A DNA stretch of 64,000 bases from Deinococcus depolymerans (GCF_039522025.1 NZ_BAAADB010000006.1:14863-78862), one strand, 5' to 3'. Shown: positions 1 through 11,015, numbered from the stretch's first letter. The notes: generated by a model not told the origin, from the sequence alone. Program-made: numbers and translations.

Positions 1-24
1 GGTGGGCGGGTGTAGCCTGCGCCC

Positions 25-1287
25 GTGACCGTGCCCGCCCCCGCGCCCGCTGCCGACCTTCCTTCCGACGGGACCGCGCCCCCCCCGCCGTCCGCGCCGT
101 TCCGGTTGTCGGCGGCGCAGCTGGGCCTGATCGGGTCGAATTTTCTGATGTGGGGCGGGTTCTTCGCGGTGATTCCGCTGGTGACGGTGCATTTCAGTGG
201 CCCTGTCACAGGGGGCGGGCTGGGCTGGAGTGCCGCGAGCGTCGGGGCGGTGCTGGGCCTGCGGCAGTTGACGCAGCAGGGCCTGACGGTGTTCGGGGGC
301 GCGTGGGCGGACCGCTGGGGGCCGAAACCGCTGATCCTGCTGGGCTGCGCGCTGCGGACCCTGGGCTTCGCCTGGATGGGCTTCAGTGACTCGTGGGGGG
401 AACTGCTGGCGGCGGCGGTGCTGGCGGGCGTGGGGGGCGGCCTGTTCGACGCGCCGAAGAGTGCGGCGATCACGCAGGTGACCCTCCCGGAACACCGCAC
501 GCGGATGTTCAGCCTGACCAGCCTGTCCGGGAACGCCGGGATGGTGACGGGCCCGCTGATCGGCGCGGCGCTGCTGGGGCTGGGGTTCCGGACGGCAGCG
601 CTGTCGGCGGCGGGCGTGTACCTGCTGGCGGGCGCGGTGATGGCGCTCACCTTGCCGCACCTGCGGCCGGCGGGGCGGGTGGGCAGCGGCCTGGACGGGC
701 TGCGGCTGGCGGCGGCAGACACGCGGTTCCGGCGGTTCACGCTGGTGCTGATCGGGTACTTCATCCTGAGCACGCAGATCAACGTGGCGGTCACCCTGAA
801 GGCCGTCGCGCTGGCGGGGAACGGCGCGACGGGGCCGCTGTACGGCCTGTCGGCGGGGCTGGCGGTGCTGCTTCAGTACCCGCTGCTGCGGCTGGTCGAG
901 CGCTTCGTGCCGGTGCGTTCGGCGCTGGTGGCGGCGGTGCTGCTGGTCGGCGCGGCGCTGGGCCTGATGTCGGTGGCGGCGACGTTCGGGCAGCTGCTGG
1001 CGTGCGTGGCGCTGTACAGCCTGGGCACCATGATCGTGTACCCCACCCAGCAGACCCTGACGGCCCGCTTCGCGCCGCCGGGGCGGGTCGGGAGTTACTT
1101 CGGGTTCTCCGCGATCAGCCTGGGCGTGGGGGGCGCGGTGGGCAGCGTGCTGGGCGGCGCGCTGGTGGACGGCGGCGCGCGGCTGGGCTTCCCGGCGCTG
1201 GCGTGGCTGACGCTGGCCGTGATCGGGGGCCTGACGGCGCTGGGGCTACGCTGGGCGCTGCGGGGCCTGCCGCACCAGTCGGGCTGA
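25..1287 (+). CDS. MFS transporter
   Basis: 420-residue membrane protein with about twelve hydrophobic segments and a typical major facilitator layout. The loop between TM2 and TM3 carries the MFS motif A-like stretch GGAWADRWGPKP (about residues 92-103). It probably exports or imports a small solute across the inner membrane; the substrate cannot be read from sequence. The start is GTG at 25. A TAGCCT box at 13-18 ends six bases before it, which fits a leaderless mRNA. It converges with the S41 peptidase gene, leaving only 10 bases between the two stop codons. Confidence 0.88.
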   Translation: MTVPAPAPAADLPSDGTAPPPPSAPFRLSAAQLGLIGSNFLMWGGFFAVIPLVTVHFSGPVTGGGLGWSAASVGAVLGLRQLTQQGLTVFGGAWADRWGPKPLILLGCALRTLGFAWMGFSDSWGELLAAAVLAGVGGGLFDAPKSAAITQVTLPEHRTRMFSLTSLSGNAGMVTGPLIGAALLGLGFRTAALSAAGVYLLAGAVMALTLPHLRPAGRVGSGLDGLRLAAADTRFRRFTLVLIGYFILSTQINVAVTLKAVALAGNGATGPLYGLSAGLAVLLQYPLLRLVERFVPVRSALVAAVLLVGAALGLMSVAATFGQLLACVALYSLGTMIVYPTQQTLTARFAPPGRVGSYFGFSAISLGVGGAVGSVLGGALVDGGARLGFPALAWLTLAVIGGLTALGLRWALRGLPHQSG

Positions 1288-1297
1288 CCGGCCGGGC

Positions 1298-2662
1298 TCA
1301 GGGCTGCTGGCGGAAGGGATCCAGGGACAGGACCGGGGCGGTCTGCAGGGCCTGCAGCCCCAGGTCCAGCAGCGGGTCGCGGCCCTGCGTGAGCGCCCGG
1401 ATTTCCGCCTCGCCCTGGGGGCCGGGCCGGTCGGGCGTGACGCGCTGCGGGTAGGGCGTTCCGTCGGGTTTGGCGTAGTGCAGGATGGTGAGTTGCAGGG
1501 CCGCCTGGCTGCCGACCGGGAAGTTGCGGGTGGCGGTGTTGCCGACGCCGGCGGTCGTCTCGCCGACGATGGGGCCTCGCGTGGCGTACTGGATCTCGTA
1601 CGCGAAGAATTCGCTGCACGAGGCGCTGCCCTCGTCGACCAGCACGGCCAGCGGACCGGTCCAGAAGGCCGGGTGGCTGACCGTTCCGGCCAGGCGGGCG
1701 TCCTCGAGGCGGGTGCCGCGGCTGACGACGGTGCGGCTGCTGCCGTCGGCGCTGCGGGCCACGCGCGTCAGGCTGGGCACGAAGGCGCTGACGGCGCTGT
1801 CGCACTCGGCGAGGCTGCCGCCGGGGTTGCCGCGCAGGTCCACGATCAGGCCGGTCGCGCCGCTGCGCTGCGCCTGCCGCACCTGGTCGTGCACGCGCTG
1901 CGCGACGCGCCCGCCGGACAGGAAGGTGGGAATGCGGATCACGGCCACCTGCGCGCCGGTGCCTGTGCCGGCCGGGACGTAACTCAGGCGCGGGAGGTCC
2001 AGGGTGCTGCTCTCGCGGGCGGTCAGGGTGACCTGCAGCGGCGCGCCCTGCCGCTGCACGTCCAGGGTGATGGTCTGGCCCTTCTCGCGGGCCTCGCGCA
2101 GGTCCTCGTACAGGTACGGGCGGCCGTTCAGGCGCAGCAGCGTGTCGCCGCGCCGCAGGCCGGCCTCCTCGGCGGCGCTGCCGGGAACCACCTCGGTCAC
2201 CACGCGGTTCTGTCCGTCCAGCAGCGCGAGTTTCACCCCGAACTGCAGGCGGGGGCCGCCGGTGGCGCTGGCAATGAATTCGCGGTAGTCCTCGGGCGTC
2301 TGGAAGAAACTGTGTTCGTCGTCCAGTGCGGTCAGTTCGGCTTCCAGCACCGGGTAGGCGCGGCTCTCGGGACAGCTGCCGGGCGTGGCGGCGCAGACGT
2401 TGTTCAGGCGCTGCTGGTACTCGCGGGTCAGGGCGGCGCGGTCCACGGTGGACAGCCCGCCGTACTCCTGGCGGAGCAGGTCGTTCACCTCGTTGAAGAT
2501 GGTCTGGGCCGGGGAGACGCTGCCCTGGGCGGCCGCGCCGGGATGTGCGCCCAGACCGGCCAGCAGCGCCGTGAGCGCGGCGGTGCGGGCTGCGCTCAGC
2601 AGCGGACGGAACCGGGCCGGGCGGTCACGGCGCGGGGTCGAGCGGCGCAGGAAGGCGTTCAT
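1298..2662 (-). CDS. S41 family peptidase, exported
   Basis: 454 residues. A signal peptide (hydrophobic stretch with LTALLAGLGA, cleavage near GAAAQG) is followed by a helical N-terminal domain, a PDZ domain (about 140-215) and an S41 protease core. The nucleophile Ser lies in EGSASCSEFF. In CtpA/Prc enzymes a general-base Lys follows in an FGKG motif; here the matching place reads TTAGVGNT, so that Lys is absent and the protein looks more like the Lys-less IRBP/tricorn-type branch. I chose ATG at 2662 because it begins the signal peptide. Expected to act on misfolded or C-terminally tagged envelope proteins. No operon partner. Confidence 0.85.
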   Translation of the reverse strand: MNAFLRRSTPRRDRPARFRPLLSAARTAALTALLAGLGAHPGAAAQGSVSPAQTIFNEVNDLLRQEYGGLSTVDRAALTREYQQRLNNVCAATPGSCPESRAYPVLEAELTALDDEHSFFQTPEDYREFIASATGGPRLQFGVKLALLDGQNRVVTEVVPGSAAEEAGLRRGDTLLRLNGRPYLYEDLREAREKGQTITLDVQRQGAPLQVTLTARESSTLDLPRLSYVPAGTGTGAQVAVIRIPTFLSGGRVAQRVHDQVRQAQRSGATGLIVDLRGNPGGSLAECDSAVSAFVPSLTRVARSADGSSRTVVSRGTRLEDARLAGTVSHPAFWTGPLAVLVDEGSASCSEFFAYEIQYATRGPIVGETTAGVGNTATRNFPVGSQAALQLTILHYAKPDGTPYPQRVTPDRPGPQGEAEIRALTQGRDPLLDLGLQALQTAPVLSLDPFRQQP

Positions 2663-2818
2663 GGGTGCCTGTATTCTGCTCTGAACAGATGGGAATTTGG
2701 TGGGTGGCGATTGCAAGCGAGATTACAGGATTGGTGCGCCAGCACGGTGTTTTCCTGTTGCGGGTGTTGGCCGGCGTGCCGGGTCAGCCCACCGGGGGGG
2801 ACGCCCGGGGGCGGGCGG

Positions 2819-3904
2819 TCAGGCGGCCGGGGAACGCTGGTACAGGTCCACGAGGCGGCGCAGGAACCTGAGGCCCGGCGCGAGGCTGGACGCCTGCACC
2901 CACTCGTCGGTGCGGTGCGCGTTCCCGCCGCGGTACACGCCCACCGCGACCGCCGGCAGGCCATGCGGGACGGCCGCGTTCGCGTCGGTGCTGCTGGACG
3001 CCAGCCGGATGTCGGTGCGGATCTCGCGGGCGGCGTCCCGGACCGCGCCCAGCAGCGCGCCGCTCTGAAGGTCCCCGCCGGGCCGGTCTCCCACCCGTTC
3101 CAGCTGCAGCTGCACGCCGGCCTCACGCGCCGCGGCGTGCAGGACGCCCACGGCGCGGGTGTCCAGGTCCGCGAGGACCTTCGCGTCCAGCGAACGCAGG
3201 TCCAGCAGCAGCTCGGCCGTTCCTGCGATGGAGTTCACGCTGGTCCCGCCGGACGCCACACCGACATTCAGGGTGGTGCGCGGCGAGGCGGGCAGGTGCA
3301 GGGCGTACAGGGCGCTGATCGCCCGCCCCAGCGCGTGCAGGGCGCTGGGTGCCTGATCGCCCCACGAGTGCCCGCCCGGCCCGACGAACGCGGCCCGGTA
3401 GCGGCGCACCCCCACCCCGCGCGTGACCGCCACCCCCAGGTAGCCGTCCACGGCGATGAACGCCCCCAGCTGCGGGCGGTGGCGGCCCAGCAGGTACTTC
3501 GCGCCGCGCAGGTCCCCCAGGCCCTCCTCGCCGACGTTCGCGGCGATCCACAGCGGGCGGCGCAGCGCGCCGGTCTGGCCGCGCAGGTCGCGCAGCAGCG
3601 CTGTCACCACCGCCAGGCTGGCGCTGTTGTCGCCCACGCCCGGCCCGACCAGCCGCCCGCCCTCCTCGCGGACGGTCACGTCGGTGCCGGCGTCGAAGAC
3701 GGTGTCCAGGTGCGCGGCGAGCAGCAGGGCGGGGCGGCCCTCGGTGCCGGGAGGGGTCAGGCGGGTCAGGACGTTCCCGACCTCGTCGCGTTCGGTCACG
3801 TAGCCCAGTTCGGTCCACAGGTCCGCGATCAGGTCGGCGCGCCGCCCCTCCGCGAACGTCGGAGCCGGGGTCTGCGCGATGCGCGTGAGGTACGAAAGAG
3901 GCAT
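2819..3904 (-). CDS. M20 family metallopeptidase
   Basis: 361-residue zinc-dependent exopeptidase of the M20/ArgE-DapE-CPG2 group. Visible metal-site motifs are AAHLDTVFDAG (first His-Asp), GVGDNSAS (bridging Asp) and ANVGEEGLGD (catalytic Glu pair). A dimerisation domain follows between the two halves of the catalytic domain. It should hydrolyse peptides or acylated amino acids in the cytoplasm; substrate unknown. ATG at 3904 is preceded eight bases upstream by TACAAT, a leaderless-type -10 box. Confidence 0.88.
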   Translation of the reverse strand: MPLSYLTRIAQTPAPTFAEGRRADLIADLWTELGYVTERDEVGNVLTRLTPPGTEGRPALLLAAHLDTVFDAGTDVTVREEGGRLVGPGVGDNSASLAVVTALLRDLRGQTGALRRPLWIAANVGEEGLGDLRGAKYLLGRHRPQLGAFIAVDGYLGVAVTRGVGVRRYRAAFVGPGGHSWGDQAPSALHALGRAISALYALHLPASPRTTLNVGVASGGTSVNSIAGTAELLLDLRSLDAKVLADLDTRAVGVLHAAAREAGVQLQLERVGDRPGGDLQSGALLGAVRDAAREIRTDIRLASSSTDANAAVPHGLPAVAVGVYRGGNAHRTDEWVQASSLAPGLRFLRRLVDLYQRSPAA

Positions 3905-4011
3905 TGCGGGCCATTGTAGACGCGCCGGACCGGGCGGTGGGCCGGATCGGGAACAAAGCGTGAAGGCGCCCCCCGGTCCTGCGGGAGCGCCCTGACGCGG
4001 AGCGGGGGTGC

Positions 4012-4437
4012 CTAGCGGCGCAGCATGCGGCTGCCGATCATGCCGGCCAGGCCGACCAGACCGGCCTTCACCAGCGGGTTGCTGAGCATCCCGCCGGGCG
4101 CGAACGCCTCCTCCAGTGGGCTGCGGCCGTTCTGGGCCGGGGCCTGCGCGGTCTTGGTGTACGCGTCGATCAGGTCGTCGTCGTCGTCGGGACGCACGGT
4201 CTGCACGGGGTTGGCGGGGCTGCGCACGATGGCGTCGCCCATCTCCCGGCGCTGCTCGGGGCTCATGCCGCCCACGTACTCTTTCAGGACCGCCTGCCGC
4301 TCCTCGGGCGAGGCGTTTTCGAGGTACTCGCGGATGTACGCGGCGGCCTCCTGGGGACTGACGGTCCCGTCGCCGTCCGTGTCGCGCGGATCGAGTTTCG
4401 CCATCTGTTCATGCCGGTCTTTCTGCTGGAAGAACAT
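4012..4437 (-). CDS. EF-hand-like calcium-binding protein
   Basis: 141-residue soluble acidic protein. Residues 10-27 contain the EF-hand-like loop DTDGDGTVSPQE, with Asp/Asn-type ligands at alternate positions and a closing Glu. The middle is helical and charged; the C-terminus is a short hydrophobic glycine-rich segment (LVKAGLVGLAGMIGSRMLRR) that may associate with the membrane. ATG at 4437 is chosen because a strong AGGAGGT ribosome site precedes it, whereas the upstream in-frame start has none. Function unknown; similar short proteins are found in other Deinococcus genomes as far as I recall. Confidence 0.7.
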   Translation of the reverse strand: MFFQQKDRHEQMAKLDPRDTDGDGTVSPQEAAAYIREYLENASPEERQAVLKEYVGGMSPEQRREMGDAIVRSPANPVQTVRPDDDDDLIDAYTKTAQAPAQNGRSPLEEAFAPGGMLSNPLVKAGLVGLAGMIGSRMLRR

Positions 4438-4571
4438 ACCTGACCTCCTGGGGAACTGCGCGGTCAGGGGGGGCCCTGACCTGAACGGTGAACGCAACCC
4501 ACGCTACGCAACATGCCGGTCAGGTACATGAGCGCGGCCTTCACGGGCCCTGCGGGAAGGGGTGCGGGCCG

Positions 4572-5306
4572 CTACTCGCCGGTGCGGGCGCGGCGTTTCT
4601 GGTAGGCGCCGGTCAGCAGCTCCGCGATGTACTCCCGCGTGAACGGCATACCGCTTTCCTCGGCGGCGCGGATCTCGTCGTCGCGGTCGTAGGTGAGGCG
4701 CACGAAGGTCGCGCTGTGCACCGGCGAGTGCGGGTCGAACTCCAGGATCAGGTAGCACGGCAGCGTGGAGTCCAGCGGGTTGCCCACGCTCCCGCAGTTG
4801 ATCAGCGGGCGGCCCTCCACGTCCAGCAGCAGCGCCTCGTGCATGTCGGCGTACACCAGCGCGTCGGCGTGCTGCGTGAGCCCGAAGGCCGGGTTGGGCG
4901 TGAAGGCTTCCAGCTGGTCGTGCAGGCTGCTGTGCGGGTACAGCCGGTGGAACAGGCCGCGGCTGCTGGCATGCACGAACCGCCACCACGCCCCCCCGAA
5001 CTGCTCCTCGATGCCGTACGGCAGCTCGGCGAGGTACGTCAGGCCGGCGGGCGTGAGTTTGCTGCGCGGCCACAGGTCCTGCGGGCGGTGCGTGGCCCCG
5101 GCGACCCGGGCGTCCCAGTTGCCCTGAATGACGCGCGTGGCGTGTGCCTGCGTCCAGTCGAGCACTTCGCGGGGGCGGGGGCCCTTGCCCACCAGATCCC
5201 CCAGCACCCAGATGTCGGTCAGGCCGCGCCGCTGCACGTCTGCGTGAACCGCGAGCGTGGCCGCCAGGTTGGCGTGCAGGTCCGCGAGAATGGCGAGGCG
5301 AATCAT
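4572..5306 (-). CDS. metallophosphoesterase (YfcE-like)
   Basis: 244-residue calcineurin-like phosphoesterase. The metal-binding motifs are in order: ADLHANLAA (D-x-H near residue 9), VLGDLVGKGP (GD-x-x-x-x-G), IQGNWD (GN-x-D) and a C-terminal CGSVGNPLDS of the kind seen in YfcE-type enzymes, followed by a C-terminal extension rich in charged residues. Likely a cytoplasmic phosphodiesterase or phosphatase needing Mn or similar metal; true substrate unknown. Start at ATG 5306 places the first motif at the N-terminus as usual. TACACT lies nine bases upstream. Confidence 0.85.
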   Translation of the reverse strand: MIRLAILADLHANLAATLAVHADVQRRGLTDIWVLGDLVGKGPRPREVLDWTQAHATRVIQGNWDARVAGATHRPQDLWPRSKLTPAGLTYLAELPYGIEEQFGGAWWRFVHASSRGLFHRLYPHSSLHDQLEAFTPNPAFGLTQHADALVYADMHEALLLDVEGRPLINCGSVGNPLDSTLPCYLILEFDPHSPVHSATFVRLTYDRDDEIRAAEESGMPFTREYIAELLTGAYQKRRARTGE

Positions 5307-5381
5307 ATGCTCCGGAGTGTAGCCCACCCCCCCGCACCGCCCGGACGCACCCACCCCCACCGCCTTCACCTGACAGGCAGG

Positions 5382-5678
5382 TCAGCTGGGCAGCGTAGGC
5401 GTCAGGGCGCGGATCATGGCCCAGGTGATCAGGCCGGCCGTGACCAGCCCGCCCAGCACGAACCACGCGGGTGCGCCGCCCCGACCGCCCGGCACGCGGG
5501 CCGCGCCGGCGGCGTTGGCGGCGCTCCACGCCACCCGCAGGTTCACGAGGGCCAGTCCCAGCAGCGCGGCGTCCAGCGCGTCCACCCGGCCGCTGCCCAC
5601 CGCCAGCGGGTACGACAGTGCGGGCGTCAGGCCGACCAGCAGCAGCGCGATCAGCAGTTGCAGCGCGTACGGAGGCAC
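5382..5678 (-). CDS. small integral membrane protein
   Basis: 98 residues if it begins at the GTG at 5678, preceded by GGGGAG. Three hydrophobic segments are visible (around LLIALLLVGLTPAL, LLGLALVNLRVAW and FVLGGLVTAGLITWAMI). No family is recognised. The longer upstream in-frame start would overlap the flavin reductase gene, so the short form is preferred. It may be cotranscribed with that gene, whose stop lies 37 bases upstream. Confidence 0.55.
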   Translation of the reverse strand: MPPYALQLLIALLLVGLTPALSYPLAVGSGRVDALDAALLGLALVNLRVAWSAANAAGAARVPGGRGGAPAWFVLGGLVTAGLITWAMIRALTPTLPS

Positions 5679-5715
5679 GCTCCCCAGTATGCACGGCCCG
5701 TCCGGACGCCGGACG

Positions 5716-6234
5716 TCACCCCAGCTCGTGGTACTGCCCGCGGAAATACACCAGCGGGTCGTCATCCGTGTACCGGCTGTACTCCACGAACCCCACGAAC
5801 AGCGTGTGATCTCCGGCAGCGATCACCTCATGCTTGCGGCACACCAGCTGCGCGACACTCCCGCCGATCAGCGGCAGGCCCTCATGCTCGAACCACGGCA
5901 CGCCCTCCTCCGGTCCGGGCTTGCCCGCAAAATGGTCACTCAGGTGCCGCTGCGCGGCCGACAGGACATTCACGCCGAAGTGCGTGACGTCCTCGCCGGA
6001 CAGCAGGGCGTGCATGTGCGCGCGGCGATCCACGCTCACCAGGATCAGCGGCGGGTTCAGGCTGACCGACACGAACGCGCTGGCGGTCATGCCCCGGCGC
6101 GCCTGCCCGTCCGTGGCGGTCACGACCGTCACGCCGCTCGTGAAGCGGCCCAGCGTCTGACGGAATTCCGTGGCGTTCAGGCCACCCTGCTGCGCCTGAT
6201 CCTGCGGCGCACGGTCCAACTGCGGTTCACTCAT
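5716..6234 (-). CDS. flavin reductase family protein
   Basis: 172-residue flavin-binding split-barrel protein of the FMN reductase (RutF/HpaC-like) family. The typical N-terminal block is present: FTSGVTVVTA, GMTASAFVSVSLNPPLILVSV and the following HFGVNVLS. Such proteins reduce FMN or FAD with NAD(P)H, often to supply a monooxygenase; no partner oxygenase is next to it. ATG 6234 is six bases after a TACACT box (leaderless pattern). A second, different flavin reductase is at 31123-31776. Confidence 0.85.
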   Translation of the reverse strand: MSEPQLDRAPQDQAQQGGLNATEFRQTLGRFTSGVTVVTATDGQARRGMTASAFVSVSLNPPLILVSVDRRAHMHALLSGEDVTHFGVNVLSAAQRHLSDHFAGKPGPEEGVPWFEHEGLPLIGGSVAQLVCRKHEVIAAGDHTLFVGFVEYSRYTDDDPLVYFRGQYHELG

Positions 6235-6265
6235 GCGGCGAGTGTACCGGCTCGGCCCGCTTCCG

Positions 6266-7864
<1,599 letters not shown>

Positions 7865-8020
7865 GGTCGTGAGCGGCAGGCTAGCGCACCCGGCCCCGCC
7901 GCACATGAAGCCCCGCGCCGGCCTCCCCCGGACCTGGAGGAAGGCCGCTCATTTCTTACCGTTGCCGCGCGGCGGGCATGTTAGGCTCGGACGGTACATC
8001 CACAATCCGGAGGTTTCACC

Positions 8021-8461
8021 ATGAAGAAACGTGCACTGCTGGCCCTCGTCGGTACCGTCGCCCTCGCCTCCTGCAACCAGGCCCCGGACGTGTCGGGCAA
8101 GAGCGTCACCAGGGCGTTCACGGACCAGAAGCTCGCCGGCTACACCGCGCCCTCCGGCACCGCCGTGTTCGTGGACCTGACCGGCGGGGACCGCCGCACC
8201 ACCCTGACCGTCAAGGGCCTGAAAGCCAACACCGAGTACCTCGCGCACTACCACGCGATGGGCACCGCCAGCACCACCGACGTCTGCAAGTCCGGCGGCG
8301 CGGTCGTGGGCGGCATGATCGGCATGACGACCAGGAGCAACGCCAGCGGCGAACTGACCCTTAAGGGCTTCCAGGCGACCGCCGACCTGAAGGACGCGAA
8401 GTACATCAACGTTCACGAGAACGTCGCGGGCCTGCCCGTGCCGGTCTGCGCGCCCCTCTGA
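8021..8461 (+). CDS. Cu/Zn SOD- or CHRD-like lipoprotein
   Basis: 146 residues. A lipoprotein signal with lipobox LASC (Cys about 17) anchors it in the envelope. The domain is a small Greek-key beta barrel with an H-x-H segment (YLAHYHAMG), a Cys (TDVCKSGG), a glycine-rich turn and a late histidine (INVHEN), the layout of Cu/Zn superoxide dismutases and CHRD domains. Not all metal ligands of a true SOD can be identified, so enzymatic activity is uncertain. A CGGAGGT ribosome site precedes the ATG. Confidence 0.65.
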   Translation: MKKRALLALVGTVALASCNQAPDVSGKSVTRAFTDQKLAGYTAPSGTAVFVDLTGGDRRTTLTVKGLKANTEYLAHYHAMGTASTTDVCKSGGAVVGGMIGMTTRSNASGELTLKGFQATADLKDAKYINVHENVAGLPVPVCAPL

Positions 8462-8471
8462 TCCTCCCCAC

Positions 8472-8507
8472 CCGCAGGCCGCCCCGTTCAGCGCGGGCGG
8501 CCTGCGG
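8472..8507. terminator. bidirectional terminator hairpin
   Basis: Perfect 13-bp stem (CCGCAGGCCGCCC with its complement) around a 10-base loop, between the convergent SOD-like gene and dnaX. Position and symmetry suggest it serves both strands. Confidence 0.75.
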
Positions 8508-8521
8508 TCTGCCGGGCGGGG

Positions 8522-10867
8522 TCAGGCCTCGCTGTCGTCGGTGTCGTCGCTGTCGTCGGTGACCGGCGCGGCGGGCACGTTGCGGTTCTTGCCGATCTCG
8601 CGGACGCGCCCGCTGAAACGGGTGCGGATCAGCTCGTAGTGCGGGTGGGCGCGGATGTCACCGGGACGCGAGGGCGCCGGGGCGGAGCGCCCGTCCGCCG
8701 GGGCCGGCGCGGCGTCCTGTGCGGCGGGGCGCGGCGGCGGGGGCGCGGCGCGTGTCTCCGGAACCGCCGGGGACGGCGGGGCGGGCAGGGAGACGTTCCC
8801 GAAGGGCATGTCCTCCTCGGGCGGCAGGCCCCCCAGGATGTCGGGGCCGCCGAAGGCGTTCCAGTCGGGTTCCTCGGTGATGGGTTCGACGATGTACAGT
8901 TCCCGCTCGCGGGCCGGTGGGGGCAGGCGGTCCCCGCCGGCCGCGTCGGCCGGGGCGGGCGGCGCGTCGGTCAGGTGCGCGCCGGCGAAGGGATCGTCGG
9001 GCAGCGGGGCCGGGGCCACGTCGTCGGGACTGCGGGGCGGCACGTGGCGTTCCGGACGGGGCGGCAGCGTGGCGACGCCGCCGGGCCCGGTGGGCCCGTC
9101 GGACGGCAGAGGCCCGAAGTCCGGCCCGCGTGCGGCGCGGCGCGGCGCGGCCCGGCCCGGGTCGAACGGCGCGACCGGGGGCGGCCCCTGGACCGCTGCC
9201 GTCTGGGCCGCCGTCTGCACTGGGGCCGGGCGGGCCGAGGCGGCCGGGGCGGGGTCCGGACTGGGGGCCGGGGCCGCCCCGCCGCGCGGGCCGCCGGACA
9301 GCGGGCCGGAAGGCACGGGGGTCCCGCCCCCACCGCCCCCGCCCGGCCCGCCGAGGTTTACGCGGCGGCCGCCTTCCGGGGCGATCAGTTCGAAGGTGAC
9401 CGGCCCGAACACCTTCAGCACGATGCGGGCAATGTCGTCGAACTTCGCGGCGACCTGCTTGGCGTGGAAGGCGCTGCGCTCGTCGTACGAGAGGCTCACG
9501 TAGCCGGGCTCGGCGTGCTGCCGGGCGGGTTTCAGGAAGGCGCGCAGCTGGATGCTGGCCTGCCGCACCACGTCCGGCCAGCTGCCGCCGGTCGGGACGG
9601 GCGGCTCGCTGCTCCCGGCGTCCGGCGTGCCCGCGCGGGCCGCAGCCGGGGCGGGGGCGCGGCGGGCGCCGGGATCGAAGTCCGCGACCGGGGCGCTCAC
9701 CACTGGCCCCCCGGCGGCGGGGCGGGCGCGCAGGCTGGCGAGTTCCTTTTCCAGCCGGTTCAGGCGCTGCGTGAGGTCCGCCGGGACGGCCGCGCCGGCC
9801 CCGGCCGGGGCCACCCCGCCGCCCGTGTCGGCGGCGAGCAGGGCGTGCGTGAGGGCCAGTTCCAGGCTCTGCTGGTCGGCGGCGCGGGCGAAACGGGCTT
9901 CCTGTTCGTCCAGCGCCGCCTGGAGTTTCAGGAGTCTGGGCACGTCCGCGCCGTCCAGGCGGGCTTCCGGACCGCTGTCCTTCAGGCCCAGTTCGGCGTG
10001 CAGGGCCGCGCCGAGCGCCGCGACGAGCCCCTCGACGACCGTGCGGGCCGCGAACCCGTCGCGGTACAGGGCGGCCGCGCCGCTGATGGCGGCCCCCGCG
10101 TCCCCGCCGACCAGCGCGGCGGCGACGCCGCGCACCCGTTCGCCCGGCGGGAGGCCCAGCGCGTCCTCCACGGCGGCGCGGGTGATGGCGGTCCCGGCGG
10201 CCAGCATGCGTTCGAGCAGGCTCTCACCGTCGCGCATGGCGCCGTCGGCCAGACGGCCGATCAGGTGCAGGGCGTCACCATCGGCGCGTGCGCCCTCACG
10301 CTGCACCAGTCCGCCGAGCTTCCCGGCGATCTCCTCGGGCGTCAGGCGGCGGAAGCGGTAGTGCTGGCAGCGCGACAGGATGGTCGGGATGATCTTCTCG
10401 GGTTCGGTGGTCGCCAGGATGAAGATCACGTGGCTGGGTGGCTCCTCCAGCGTCTTCAGGAGGGCGTTGAACGCGGCGCGGCTCATCATGTGCGCCTCGT
10501 CGAGGATGTAGATCTTCTTCCCGCCGCGCATGGCGGCCAGCGAGACCTTCTCGCGCAGGTCGCGCACGTCGTCCACGGAGTTGTTGCTGGCCGCGTCGAT
10601 CTCCATGACGTCCGGGTGCGATCCGGCCCGCACGCTCAGGCAGGATTCGCACTCACCGCAGGGTTTGGGCATGGGGCCGGTGCAGTTGGCGGTCATGGCG
10701 ATCAGGCGGGCGGTGGTGGTCTTCCCGACCCCGCGCGGCCCGCTGAACAGGTACGCGTGCCCCACCCGCCCCTGCGACAGCGCGGCGCGCAGCACGTCCT
10801 TGACGTGTTCCTGCCCGACCACGTCCTCCCACCGGACCGGCCGGGCCCGCTGGTAGATGGCGCTCAC
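8522..10867 (-). CDS. dnaX: DNA polymerase III subunit gamma/tau
   Basis: 781 residues, the clamp-loader ATPase of the replicative polymerase. The AAA+ module spans about residues 1-230: Walker A GPRGVGKTT, a zinc site with four Cys (NCTGPMPKPCGECESC), Walker B/DEAH (ILDEAHMM), sensor-1 ILATTEPEKI and the arginine-finger region LSRCQHYRFRRL. The domain III helical region follows, then a long Pro/Ala/Gly-rich linker and an acidic C-terminal tail typical of tau. The GTG start at 10867 gives the family N-terminus SAIYQRARPVRWEDVVGQ. No long A-run that could drive frameshifting to gamma is visible. Confidence 0.95.
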   Translation of the reverse strand: MSAIYQRARPVRWEDVVGQEHVKDVLRAALSQGRVGHAYLFSGPRGVGKTTTARLIAMTANCTGPMPKPCGECESCLSVRAGSHPDVMEIDAASNNSVDDVRDLREKVSLAAMRGGKKIYILDEAHMMSRAAFNALLKTLEEPPSHVIFILATTEPEKIIPTILSRCQHYRFRRLTPEEIAGKLGGLVQREGARADGDALHLIGRLADGAMRDGESLLERMLAAGTAITRAAVEDALGLPPGERVRGVAAALVGGDAGAAISGAAALYRDGFAARTVVEGLVAALGAALHAELGLKDSGPEARLDGADVPRLLKLQAALDEQEARFARAADQQSLELALTHALLAADTGGGVAPAGAGAAVPADLTQRLNRLEKELASLRARPAAGGPVVSAPVADFDPGARRAPAPAAARAGTPDAGSSEPPVPTGGSWPDVVRQASIQLRAFLKPARQHAEPGYVSLSYDERSAFHAKQVAAKFDDIARIVLKVFGPVTFELIAPEGGRRVNLGGPGGGGGGGTPVPSGPLSGGPRGGAAPAPSPDPAPAASARPAPVQTAAQTAAVQGPPPVAPFDPGRAAPRRAARGPDFGPLPSDGPTGPGGVATLPPRPERHVPPRSPDDVAPAPLPDDPFAGAHLTDAPPAPADAAGGDRLPPPARERELYIVEPITEEPDWNAFGGPDILGGLPPEEDMPFGNVSLPAPPSPAVPETRAAPPPPRPAAQDAAPAPADGRSAPAPSRPGDIRAHPHYELIRTRFSGRVREIGKNRNVPAAPVTDDSDDTDDSEA

Positions 10868-11015
10868 AGGTGCCCCCCGGCGGCGCGGAGGCGAGGCCCG
10901 AACGCTGAACCACACGGCCTGCCGCCGCTCAACCCGACCCCACCACTGCACACACGCCGCTTCACCTCAGCATTCTAGAGCCCAGGGGCAACGGGGCGCA
11001 GTGACGGGGGGAAGG

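Noticed and set aside
1478..3919. Very long antisense frames such as 1478-3919, 4488-5987 and 35556-37928
   Set aside because: They are shadows of GC-rich genes on the other strand; residue composition is dominated by Arg, Ala, Gly and Pro and no family motif occurs.
8522..10867. Programmed frameshift producing gamma in dnaX
   Set aside because: Thermus dnaX uses a long A-run; none of six or more A (T on the plus strand) is present in this gene, so no slippery site could be supported.
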